DNA from: Methylobacterium ajmalii
GTDB taxonomy: Bacteria > Pseudomonadota > Alphaproteobacteria > Rhizobiales > Beijerinckiaceae
DNA: 40,289 bases
Direction: 5' to 3'
Assembly: GCF_016613415.1 (NCBI RefSeq)
Contig: NZ_JACWCT010000087.1
Span: 48,537-88,825 of the forward strand
In this document: piece after piece, positions 22,632 through 40,289 of the stretch
Layout: every line of letters begins with the position of its first letter
How positions within the stretch are numbered: position 1 is the stretch's first letter
Notes under the pieces: generated by a model
What the model was told of the DNA's origin: nothing
What the model saw: the letters and a program-made list of their open reading frames with translations, nothing else
Databases searched by the model: none
Translations under genes and position numbers: made by a program

Positions 22632-22708
22632 TGGTCGGAGTGGCAGGATTTGAACCTGCGACCCCCACGTCCCGAACGTGGTGCGCTACCAGACTGCGCT
22701 ACACTCCG
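22632..22708 (-). tRNA. tRNA-Pro (CGG), element-proximal copy
   Basis: The 77-base cloverleaf is complete on the minus strand: acceptor CGGAGTG/CACTCCG, D-arm GCGC..GCGC, anticodon stem CCACG/CGTGG with loop TTCGGGA, and T-arm GCAGG-TTCAAAT-CCTGC. The discriminator A and a genome-encoded CCA follow. The anticodon CGG is at 22672-22674. Its 3' end faces the integrase gene, the standard arrangement for tRNA-integrated elements. It is identical to the copy at 22796. Confidence 0.95.
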
Positions 22709-22795
22709 ACGCGCCCGAAGGCACGGGTATCATATCGTCACAGCATCTTGTTCAGATGTCTGCGGTCTCGGGAAGACTCAGGCTCGCGAGAGCGC

Positions 22796-22872
22796 TGGTC
22801 GGAGTGGCAGGATTTGAACCTGCGACCCCCACGTCCCGAACGTGGTGCGCTACCAGACTGCGCTACACTCCG
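22796..22872 (-). tRNA. tRNA-Pro (CGG), second copy
   Basis: This copy is identical over all 77 bases to the one at 22632, with CCA encoded and the anticodon at 22836-22838. The two are separated by 87 bases. The 3' trailing DNA of both copies shares TCTCGGGAAGAC (22600-22611 and 22766-22777), so a unit of tRNA plus trailer appears to have been duplicated. Confidence 0.95.
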
Positions 22873-23117
22873 AACGGCCGGCCGCCGGCCGACGAGGGGG
22901 CTTATAGCGAGGGGCCCCGGGGGCCGCAAGGCCGTTCGTGCGGCCCGGCCGAGTTTCTTGAAGCCGGCTCGGTTCCGGGGTGCGGCCCGTCCCGGGCGGC
23001 CCGCGGGAGGAGCGAGGCGGGGAGGGCGCAACGGGCGCGGGCAGGAAAACCTTGCACGATCTGGTCTCGCCCCCCATTGTCGCGGCTCACAGGGACGGTC
23101 GATACCGGCGGGATGGC

Positions 23118-24806
23118 GTGAGCGAGGACGATCGGGCCGGGCCGATGCAGGCCGGGATGGCGGAGCCGGGCGAGAGCCACTCCGCCGAGGCGCCGTCCCT
23201 GGCGCATCTGAAATCGGCGACGATCCGCGAGCCCGGTCTCGACGACCGCGGCAGCGTGTTCTTCGCCGCGATCGAGATGACCCGGATGCCGATGATCCTG
23301 ACCGATCCCCGGCAGCCCGACAACCCGATCGCGTTCGCCAACCGGGCGTTCCAGGACCTCACCGGCTACACGCAAGCCGAGCTGATCGGCCGCAACTGCC
23401 GCTTCCTGCAGGGGCCGGAGACCAGCCGCGAGACCGTGGCCGAGCTGCGCCAGGCGGTCGCCGAGCGCCGGGCGATCGCCACCGAGATCCTCAACTACAA
23501 GCGCGACGGCTCGCCGTTCTGGAACGGCATCTTCATCGGCCCGGTCTTCGACGAGGCCGGGGAGATCGTCTACTTCTTCGCCTCGCAGCTCGACGTGACC
23601 CGGCGCCGGGTCTCCGAGCAGGCGTATCGTCAGGCGCAGAAGATGGAGGCGATCGGCCAGCTCACCGCCGGCCTCGCCCACGACTTCAACAACCTGCTGC
23701 AGGTCGTCACCGGCAACCTCGAACTGGCCCGGGGCTCGGTCACGAGCGAGCGGGCGCAGCGCCAGCTCGCCAACGCGGCCGGCGCCGCCGAGCGCGGCGC
23801 GAAGCTGACGAAGCAGCTCCTGTCCTTCGCCCGCAAGGCGCGGCTCGAGCCGCGCCCGCTCAACCTCAACGCCCTGGTGCTGGCCTTCGCCGAGGTGGCG
23901 GAGAGCACGCTCGGCCGCAACGTCTCGGTGCGCCTCGACCTGACGCCGCGGCTGCCCGCCGTCACCCTCGACCGCACCAATCTCGAGATGGCGCTCCTCA
24001 ACGTGCTCATCAACGCCCGCGACGCGATGCCGGCGGGCGGCACGGTGACGATCTCGACCGCGCCCGTCCACCTCAACGGCAACGGCAAGGCCCGCGCCCT
24101 GCCGCCCGGCGACTACGTCGCGCTCCGGGTCCGCGACGAAGGGGAGGGGATGCCGCCCGGGGTCGCCGAGCGGGCGACCGAGCCGTTCTTCTCGACCAAG
24201 GGCCCGGGCAAGGGCACCGGCCTCGGCCTCGCCATGGCGCACGGCTTCGTGCAGCAGTCGCGGGGCCGGCTGGAGATCGAGACCCGGCCGCGGTCCGCCG
24301 AGGCCGAGGGCGGCACCACCATCACGATGCTGTTTCCCGCCGGCCACGACGCCTCGACCGAGGAGGAGCCCGTCGAGCCGAAGGCGGTGCTGCGGCGCGG
24401 CGACGAGACCGTCCTGGTGGTCGAGGACAGCGACGACGTGCGGGCGCTCGCCCGCGAATACCTGGAGAGCCTCGGCTACGGCGTGCTCACCGCCCGCGAC
24501 GGCGAGGAGGCGCTCGAGATCCTGGGTCGCGAGGCGCGCATCGACCTCCTGTTCTCCGACATCGTGATGCCGGGCAGCGTCAACGGCCTGGTGCTGGCCG
24601 AGCGGGCCGGGCGCCTGCGGCCGGACCTGCCGGTGCTGCTCACCACCGGCTACAACGAGGACCTGGTGGCGCAGGGGCCCGCGACCCCGACCATGGACGT
24701 GCTCGGCAAGCCCTACCGCAAGGCCGAGCTCGCCGACCGCATCCGCTCCGCCCTCGACCGCGGCGCGAAGCGGATGCCGGCCCCGGGCGAGCCGCATCAC
24801 GGCTGA
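23118..24806 (+). CDS. LOV-domain hybrid histidine kinase
   Basis: A 562-residue soluble kinase, counted from GTG at 23118; ATG at 23145 or 23157 is also possible. The PAS/LOV domain (about 48-165) has the flavin motif GRNCRFLQGP with Cys94, the residue that forms the light-driven FMN adduct. The dimerisation box is GLAHDFNNLLQVVTGN with His188. The HATPase domain shows NVLINARDAM, DEGEGM and KGTGLGLAM. The C-terminal receiver (about 430-550) has Asp481 in SDIVMPG and Lys531 in GKPYRK. LOV-HK-receiver proteins are blue-light sensors in alphaproteobacteria, often tied to stress or attachment control. The window has no obvious partner beyond the NarL-type pair. Confidence 0.88.
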   Translation: MSEDDRAGPMQAGMAEPGESHSAEAPSLAHLKSATIREPGLDDRGSVFFAAIEMTRMPMILTDPRQPDNPIAFANRAFQDLTGYTQAELIGRNCRFLQGPETSRETVAELRQAVAERRAIATEILNYKRDGSPFWNGIFIGPVFDEAGEIVYFFASQLDVTRRRVSEQAYRQAQKMEAIGQLTAGLAHDFNNLLQVVTGNLELARGSVTSERAQRQLANAAGAAERGAKLTKQLLSFARKARLEPRPLNLNALVLAFAEVAESTLGRNVSVRLDLTPRLPAVTLDRTNLEMALLNVLINARDAMPAGGTVTISTAPVHLNGNGKARALPPGDYVALRVRDEGEGMPPGVAERATEPFFSTKGPGKGTGLGLAMAHGFVQQSRGRLEIETRPRSAEAEGGTTITMLFPAGHDASTEEEPVEPKAVLRRGDETVLVVEDSDDVRALAREYLESLGYGVLTARDGEEALEILGREARIDLLFSDIVMPGSVNGLVLAERAGRLRPDLPVLLTTGYNEDLVAQGPATPTMDVLGKPYRKAELADRIRSALDRGAKRMPAPGEPHHG

Positions 24807-24906
24807 GGCCGCGCACCCGGATCGCACCGGAGTACCTGTCGTCACCTGGCTGACATGGGAGATCCGCAAGGAACGGGCGCGCTCAAAAGCCGCCCGAGGA
24901 TTTTCC

Positions 24907-26304
24907 ATGCCGCGCCGTTCCGTTCTCGCCCTCACGCTGCTGATGTCGGTCGCCACCGCCGCCCTGGCGCAGGCCCCGCAGGGTCAGGCGCCGCAAGCGC
25001 AGCCCGCGCAGGCTCAAGCCGTCCCGACCTTCCCGGCGACGCTCGCCGGCCACGCGGTGCTGCCGGCCGACGGCGTCGCGCCCCTGCCGGCGGACGCGCC
25101 CAGGGACCTCGCCACGCCGGGCAAGTTCACCACCGGGCGCCGGGTCGAGGCGGTCGGCACGGTCGAGGCGCAGTCGATGGGGCGGACGACCAGCATGAAG
25201 CTGCCCCTGCGCGGCCAGCCGCTCCAGGGCCATTCCGGCATCAAGCACATGCCGGACGGCACCTACTGGGTGCTGACCGACAACGGCTTCGGCACCAAGG
25301 CGAACTCGCCCGACGCGATGCTGTACCTCAACCGCTACCGGATCGACTTCGACAAGGGCGGCGTCGAGCGCCTGGAGACGATCTACCTGCGCGATCCCGA
25401 CCGGAAGGTGCCGTTCCGCATCGCCAACGAGGCGAGCGAGAGCCGCTACCTCACCGGCAGCGACTTCGACCCCGAGAGCTTCCAGTTCGTCGGCGACCGG
25501 ATCTGGATCGGCGAGGAATTCGGCCCGTTCCTGATCGAGGTCGACCGCAGCGGCAAGGTGCAGGCGGTGATCGAGACAACGGCCTCGGGCAAGCCGGTGC
25601 GTTCCCCCGACAACCCGGCGGTCACCACCCCGGCGATGCCGGGCGGCGCGGTCGCGTTCAATGCCCGCCGCTCCAAGGGCTTCGAGGGCATGGCGGCCTC
25701 GCCGGACGGCAGCCGGCTCTACGCGCTGCTGGAGGGCCCGCTCTGGGACGCCGACGCCAAGGCGTTCGAGACCCGCGACGGCAAGGAGGTGCTGCGCATC
25801 CTCGAATTCGACACCGGTGCCCGGGCCTGGACCGGCCGCTCCTGGCTCTATCCGCTGGATGCGAACGGCCACGCCATCGGGGACTTCAACCTGATCGACG
25901 CCACGACCGGCCTCGTGATCGAGCGCGACGACGGCGAGGGCACCGCCGACAAGGCCTGCCCGGCCGGCCAGAAGGGGCCGGACTGCTTCTCGGTCCCGGC
26001 CAGGTTCAAGCGCGTGTTCAAGATCGAGATGACCGACGCCAACCAGGGCGGCCCGGTGCGCAAGATCGGCTCGATCGACCTGATGCGCATCGCCGACCCC
26101 GGCAAGAAGGCGCGCAAGCCCCTGACCGACGGGGCGCTCGCCTTCCCGTTCTGGACCATCGAGAACGTCGACCGGGTCGACGACACCCACATCGTCGTCG
26201 GCAACGACAACAACCTGCCGTTCTCGGCCAGCCGCGACCCGCACCAGGTCGACGACAACGAGTTCGTGCTGCTGGAGGTGGGCGACTTCCTGAAGGCGAA
26301 GTAG
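24907..26304 (+). CDS. secreted phytase-like / esterase-like domain protein
   Basis: A 465-residue protein with a signal peptide (RRSVLALTLLMSVATAALAQ) and a Gln/Ala/Pro linker. The rest is the 'esterase-like activity of phytase' beta-propeller domain: GHSGIKHMPDGTYWVLTDNG, then FDPESFQFVGDRIWIGEEFG, KGFEGMAASPDGSRLYALLE and WTIENVDRVDDTHIVVGNDN. Glu/Asp clusters at these places are probably calcium or phosphate contacts. Members are periplasmic or extracellular, and most have no tested substrate. The ATG follows GAGGA. It is transcribed with the LOV kinase upstream but 100 bases apart, so co-transcription is uncertain. Confidence 0.8.
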   Translation: MPRRSVLALTLLMSVATAALAQAPQGQAPQAQPAQAQAVPTFPATLAGHAVLPADGVAPLPADAPRDLATPGKFTTGRRVEAVGTVEAQSMGRTTSMKLPLRGQPLQGHSGIKHMPDGTYWVLTDNGFGTKANSPDAMLYLNRYRIDFDKGGVERLETIYLRDPDRKVPFRIANEASESRYLTGSDFDPESFQFVGDRIWIGEEFGPFLIEVDRSGKVQAVIETTASGKPVRSPDNPAVTTPAMPGGAVAFNARRSKGFEGMAASPDGSRLYALLEGPLWDADAKAFETRDGKEVLRILEFDTGARAWTGRSWLYPLDANGHAIGDFNLIDATTGLVIERDDGEGTADKACPAGQKGPDCFSVPARFKRVFKIEMTDANQGGPVRKIGSIDLMRIADPGKKARKPLTDGALAFPFWTIENVDRVDDTHIVVGNDNNLPFSASRDPHQVDDNEFVLLEVGDFLKAK

Positions 26305-26377
26305 GAACGCGGACCCGGGGCACTCCCCTGCGACCGAATTTCCTCCCGCGAGGGCCTGATTTTCCCGTCCCGGGGTC

Positions 26378-26406
26378 TTGGCAGGCGGATTGCACGCCGC
26401 TATAGA
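26378..26406 (+). promoter_or_regulatory. sigma-70-type promoter of rplJL-rpoBC
   Basis: TTGGCA (26378-26383) and TATAGA (26401-26406) are separated by exactly 17 bases. This is close to the consensus for housekeeping promoters and sits about 415 bases ahead of rplJ. Transcription would start near 26413. Confidence 0.75.
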
Positions 26407-26412
26407 CCCGGC

Positions 26413-26820
26413 TCCACGTTTCCAAGTTCGAAAGGATTGGGCCGAACGGCCCGTCCTTGAGAGAGGCTCCCGGGCGACCGGGTGGCCGAAGTGGCCGGAA
26501 GGGCTGAGGGGGAAACCCCTTGCGCCCCGTCCGGCCATGTCCTGTCCGAGACTGCAGGCGCCGGTTCGCCGGCTTAATAGCCGCCTGCACAGACGGGGAA
26601 GACCGAATTTCACCGCCCCACAGCCCATCCGGGCCGGCGGGGCGTCGGTTTGAACCAATCTCACCCGAGGCGCGGGGCCGCGAGGTTCTTCGTATCGGGG
26701 GCAGGGCCGTGAAAGCGTCGTTCAGGACGTCGCGGTCTTCTCGCAAGGCCCCGGCTCATCCTGGGCGGCAACTGCAACCGGCGGGGCCCATCCGGGTTCC
26801 GCCAACCGGAGAGAGCCAAG
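26413..26820 (+). promoter_or_regulatory. rplJ leader with probable L10 binding site
   Basis: The roughly 400-base untranslated leader contains strong stems: GGGG-GAAA-CCCC at about 26510-26521, and a long arm TGCAGGCG (26553-26560) with CGCCTGCA (26582-26589), capped by CCGG-TTCG-CCGG and interrupted by a one-sided CTTAATAGC bulge. In many bacteria the L10-L12 complex represses its own mRNA by binding a bulged leader arm like this. The fit to the role is by position and shape; the exact protein contacts are not shown. Confidence 0.5.
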
Positions 26821-27354
26821 GTGGACAGAGCAGCAAAAGCTGATCTCGTCTCGACGCTCAACGGGGTGTTCACCAACACCTCCGTCGTCGTCGTGGCCCA
26901 CTACAAGGGCCTCACGGTCGCCGACATGCAGAAGCTGCGCTCGCAGATGAAGCAGGCCGGCGCCACCGTGAAGGTCGCGAAGAACCGCCTCGCCAACATC
27001 GCTCTCGAAGGCACGGACGTCGCCTCCATCCAGCCCCTCCTGAAGGGCCCGACCCTGCTCGCCTATTCGAGCGATCCGGTCGCGGCCGCCAAGGTGGCGG
27101 TGGACTTCGCCAAGGCCAACGACAAGTTGGTGATCCTCGGCGGAGCCATGGGGACGACCGCCCTGAACCCGGACGGCGTGAAGGCCCTGGCCTCGCTGCC
27201 GTCCCTCGATGAGCTGCGCGCCAAGCTCGTGGGCCTTGTCCAGGCTCCCGCGACGAAGATCGCCCAGGTCGTCAACGCGCCGGCCGCCAAGCTCGCGCGC
27301 GTGTTCGGGGCCTATGCCAAGACCGGCGACGCCCAGGCCGACGAAGCGGCCTAA
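26821..27354 (+). CDS. rplJ: 50S ribosomal protein L10
   Basis: This 177-residue protein starts at GTG after GGAGAGAG. L10 signatures are visible: [40 protein letters not shown] and [14 protein letters not shown]. The C-terminal helix ([20 protein letters not shown]) anchors L12 dimers. L10 forms the base of the ribosomal stalk with 23S rRNA and L12 and represses its own operon. It is the first gene of the rplJ-rplL-rpoB-rpoC cluster. Length is normal for alphaproteobacteria. Confidence 0.97.
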   Translation: MDRAAKADLVSTLNGVFTNTSVVVVAHYKGLTVADMQKLRSQMKQAGATVKVAKNRLANIALEGTDVASIQPLLKGPTLLAYSSDPVAAAKVAVDFAKANDKLVILGGAMGTTALNPDGVKALASLPSLDELRAKLVGLVQAPATKIAQVVNAPAAKLARVFGAYAKTGDAQADEAA

Positions 27355-27405
27355 CGGGCTGTTCGAGTCGAAACCGTTCAAACCGACAACATCAGGAAGT
27401 GAAAA

Positions 27406-27783
27406 ATGGCTGATCTTGCCAAGCTCGTCGACGACCTGTCCTCGCTGACCGTTCTCGAGGCTGCCGAGCTCGCGAAGATGCTCGAGGAGAAGTGGGGCGT
27501 CTCGGCGGCTGCCGCCGTCGCCGTCGCCGCCGGCCCGGCCGGTGGCGCCGCTGCCGCCCCCGTCGAGGAGCAGACCGAGTTCACCGTTGTCCTGGCCTCG
27601 GCCGGCGACAAGAAGATCGAGGTCATCAAGGAGGTCCGCGCGATCACCGGTCTCGGCCTCAAGGAGGCCAAGGACCTGGTCGAGGGCGCTCCGAAGCCGG
27701 TCAAGGAGGGCGTGTCCAAGGACGACGCCGCCAAGCTCAAGGCCCAGCTCGAGAAGGCCGGCGCCAAGGTCGAGCTCAAGTAA
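27406..27783 (+). CDS. rplL: 50S ribosomal protein L7/L12
   Basis: A 125-residue stalk protein. The N-terminal dimerisation domain ([20 protein letters not shown]), an Ala/Gly-rich hinge and the C-terminal factor-binding domain ([36 protein letters not shown]) are all typical. The C-terminal domain recruits elongation factors EF-G and EF-Tu, whose genes lie downstream. The gene is 51 bases after rplJ, with AGGAAG before the ATG. Confidence 0.98.
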   Translation: MADLAKLVDDLSSLTVLEAAELAKMLEEKWGVSAAAAVAVAAGPAGGAAAAPVEEQTEFTVVLASAGDKKIEVIKEVRAITGLGLKEAKDLVEGAPKPVKEGVSKDDAAKLKAQLEKAGAKVELK

Positions 27784-27789
27784 GACGGT

Positions 27790-27809
27790 GGCGGGCCTTC
27801 CGGCCCGCC
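27790..27809 (+). terminator. hairpin in the rplL-rpoB gap
   Basis: GGCGGGCC-TTCC-GGCCCGCC is an 8-bp stem with a 4-base loop directly after rplL. There is no T-tract. Further GC-rich inverted repeats follow up to about 27875. In bacteria this gap usually holds a partial attenuator or RNA processing site that sets the ratio of ribosomal protein to polymerase mRNA. Confidence 0.5.
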
Positions 27810-28054
27810 CCGCGCTCCGGTACCGGCCTCGGCCGGTCCGGGGCCACCAGCCCGCGGGCCTCGCGCTCGCGGGCTATGGTCGCTTTAAGCGCACCCCCTC
27901 GGGATCCGGGGCACGGATCACCATATAGGTTTCAAGGGATGCGGGCGGCCGATCACGGGCGGCCCGCGCGGTCACGGCAGGTTTGATGCGGGTCCGATTC
28001 GGCCGGCGTCCCACCGGGGCCGTATAAGCGGTGGATGAGGAGCGAGGTCAACCC

Positions 28055-32179
<4,125 letters not shown>

Positions 32180-32206
32180 GCCTGCCCCGACACGACCGAC
32201 TAAAGA

Positions 32207-32244
32207 CGGCGGCGGGGTCCTCTTCACGAGGGCCCCGGCCGCCG
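32207..32244 (+). repeat. long hairpin between rpoB and rpoC
   Basis: CGGCGGC (32207-32213) pairs with GCCGCCG (32238-32244), and GGGG and CCTC segments inside continue the stem with a small bulge and a 5-6 base tip. It may protect or process the mRNA between the two polymerase genes. Confidence 0.45.
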
Positions 32245-32314
32245 AAACCCGTTTCCCTCAGACGGCGGCCCCGGCTCGGCCCTTCGCGGCGCCCCGTCAG
32301 CCAAGGAGCAGATC

Positions 32315-36520
<4,206 letters not shown>

Positions 36521-36569
36521 GGCAGGGGGCTTCCGGCGGGCATCGTGCCCGCCGCACGTTCCAAACAGA

Positions 36570-36604
36570 GGCCGGCGCCCCGCGAGGGGCGCCGGCCTTT
36601 TCGT
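36570..36604 (+). terminator. intrinsic terminator after rpoC
   Basis: A perfect 12-bp GC stem (36570-36581 with 36586-36597), a GCGA tetraloop and a following TTTT form a textbook terminator, 50 bases after the rpoC stop. Confidence 0.9.
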
Positions 36605-36637
36605 GTAAGCAGCCAAGCTTTAAAGGAAAGTTTCTGC

Positions 36638-36666
36638 TTGACGCCCCGGCCCCCAGCCCGTAATAG
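36638..36666 (+). promoter_or_regulatory. sigma-70-type promoter of the str cluster
   Basis: TTGACG (36638-36643) and TAATAG (36661-36666) are 17 bases apart. This is a strong housekeeping-type promoter just after the rpoC terminator and serves rpsL-rpsG-fusA-tuf. Confidence 0.8.
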
Positions 36667-36953
36667 GCCCTCCTACTGAACGGCTGGCCGTAGGCGACAG
36701 CTGATCGACGTGCCCCTCGTGCCTCGATCCAAGTCTCCTAAACGCGACCGAACTTCAAGCGACTGACACGTGTCAGACCGGCATGATCGCTGGGGCTCGT
36801 CCCTCGGTGGTCCTCTGCTCGCATGGCGCGCCAAAGGCTGGTTTCAGCCTGGGGCGCGAATTGCGTTGCGCTCCATCCCGGGGCGACGGTCGTTCAGACG
36901 AGATTTGCGAAACGACGGTCGCCAGGACGGCGACGCGTTGCGAGAGGAATGGC
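36667..36953 (+). other. untranslated leader of rpsL
   Basis: From the predicted start site (about 36673) to the rpsL ATG there are about 280 bases of leader. Open frames that cross it have no ribosome binding site of their own. I saw no strong conserved structure; a translational control site could be present but cannot be claimed. Confidence 0.4.
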
Positions 36954-37325
36954 ATGCCGACGATCAACCAGCTGATCGCCAATCCGCGGAAGGCGCAGAA
37001 GGCCCGCAACAAGGTGCCGGCTCTCGATGCCTGCCCGCAGAAGCGTGGCGTCTGCACCCGCGTCTACACCACGACCCCGAAGAAGCCGAACTCGGCGCTG
37101 CGTAAGGTCGCCAAGGTCCGCCTGACCAACGGCTTCGAGGTCATCGGCTACATCCCGGGCGAGGGCCACAACCTTCAGGAGCACTCCGTGGTGATGATCC
37201 GCGGCGGCCGCGTGAAGGATCTTCCGGGCGTGCGCTACCACATCCTGCGCGGCGTGCTCGACACCCAGGGCGTCAAGAACCGCAAGCAGCGTCGCTCGAA
37301 GTACGGCGCCAAGCGCCCGAAGTAA
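36954..37325 (+). CDS. rpsL: 30S ribosomal protein S12
   Basis: A 123-residue protein beginning [20 protein letters not shown]. An in-frame ORF extends far upstream, but GAGAGG before ATG 36954 and the conserved S12 start fix this choice. The decoding-centre segments [20 protein letters not shown] and [17 protein letters not shown] carry the lysines at which streptomycin-resistance mutations occur; both are wild type here. S12 monitors codon-anticodon pairing in the small subunit. Confidence 0.97.
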   Translation: MPTINQLIANPRKAQKARNKVPALDACPQKRGVCTRVYTTTPKKPNSALRKVAKVRLTNGFEVIGYIPGEGHNLQEHSVVMIRGGRVKDLPGVRYHILRGVLDTQGVKNRKQRRSKYGAKRPK

Positions 37326-37430
37326 GCCTGTCCGACGTCAGTCGAGATACGGACCGGTACTCTATCGCCTGTCCTGCAAGGATGTCGCCGGCAACATGCT
37401 GAGGCGGCCTGCGCGGGGCACAACAGTTAA

Positions 37431-37928
<498 letters not shown>

Positions 37929-37985
37929 AAGCCGCTTCGCCGCCGCCCTCCTGGTGCGGCGGCCCCTACCTTCAGGAGCCCCCCG

Positions 37986-40061
<2,076 letters not shown>

Positions 40062-40084
40062 GGCGAAACGACGCTTGATGAGAT

Positions 40085-40137
40085 GGCCCGGGTCCGGGCC
40101 GGCTCTCAGCCTCCGGTGCCCGCCCAGGTGGGCACCG
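40085..40137 (+). repeat. two hairpins between fusA and tuf
   Basis: GGCCCGG/CCGGGCC (40085-40100) and CGGTGCCC/GGGCACCG (40114-40137, 8-base loop) lie in the 119-base gap before tuf. They could reduce read-through or mark an mRNA processing point; neither is followed by a T-tract. Confidence 0.45.
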
Positions 40138-40180
40138 ATCCAGACTATTACGCACGCATTCGATCGACGGAGTATTGGCG

Positions 40181-40289
40181 ATGGCCAAGGAAAAGTTTTC
40201 GCGGACGAAGCCGCACTGCAACATCGGCACCATCGGTCACGTTGACCATGGCAAGACCTCGCTGACCGCGGCGATCACCAAGGTGCTGG
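40181..40289 (+). CDS. tuf: elongation factor Tu, N-terminal part
   Basis: The last 109 bases encode [20 protein letters not shown] followed by [16 protein letters not shown], the start of EF-Tu including the P-loop GHVDHGKT. The gene runs off the window edge. EF-Tu delivers aminoacyl-tRNA to the ribosome. Position after fusA fits the conserved str cluster; many proteobacteria have a second tuf copy elsewhere. Confidence 0.97.
   Translation, partial: MAKEKFSRTKPHCNIGTIGHVDHGKTSLTAAITKVL

Noticed and set aside
26440..26660. tRNA-like or small RNA gene upstream of rplJ
   Set aside because: The stems do not form a cloverleaf, and the stretch lies downstream of a strong promoter directly ahead of rplJ, so an mRNA leader explains it better.

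Overview
The window is high-GC DNA of alphaproteobacterial type. The ribosomal and RNA polymerase proteins, the small secreted proteins and the general gene style suggest Methylobacterium or a close relative in the Hyphomicrobiales. That assignment is by recognition, not by a database search.

Layout: (1) 1-13800 is an accessory chromosomal stretch. It holds small secreted or membrane proteins, a PRC-barrel protein, an RMF/CrpP-like small protein, a NarL-type two-component pair, and a run of membrane and ion-transport genes (DUF2254, MgtC/SapB, MscS, a CPA1 Na+/H+ antiporter). Three transport genes inside this run are broken: an NhaA remnant with an internal deletion, a SulP permease with an in-frame TGA where Trp is expected, and a K+-channel remnant with a one-base frameshift. 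(2) 13800-14570 is lower in GC and carries only a headless ORF and palindromes. (3) About 14570-22630 is a small integrative element. It has a tyrosine integrase and an excisionase-like gene next to a tRNA-Pro, short unfamiliar genes, a metallophosphoesterase, and a divergent control region packed with palindromes, including a perfect 34-bp one. A family of GTGAC-NN-GTCAC sites occurs only in this element. No capsid, tail or conjugation gene is recognisable. (4) 22632-22872 has two identical tRNA-Pro(CGG) genes in tandem. (5) 22900-26304 has a LOV-type hybrid histidine kinase and a secreted phytase-like esterase-domain protein. (6) 26378-40289 is the conserved rplJ-rplL-rpoB-rpoC cluster followed by the str cluster rpsL-rpsG-fusA-tuf, each behind a near-consensus sigma-70 promoter. 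The window ends 36 codons into tuf.

How it fits together: the right third is core transcription and translation machinery. The middle is an island inserted at the tRNA-Pro locus. The left third looks like an envelope and ion-stress neighbourhood undergoing gene decay. The most unusual signals are the operator-like palindromes of the island, the four tandem repeats between integrase and tRNA, and the cluster of decayed transporters.
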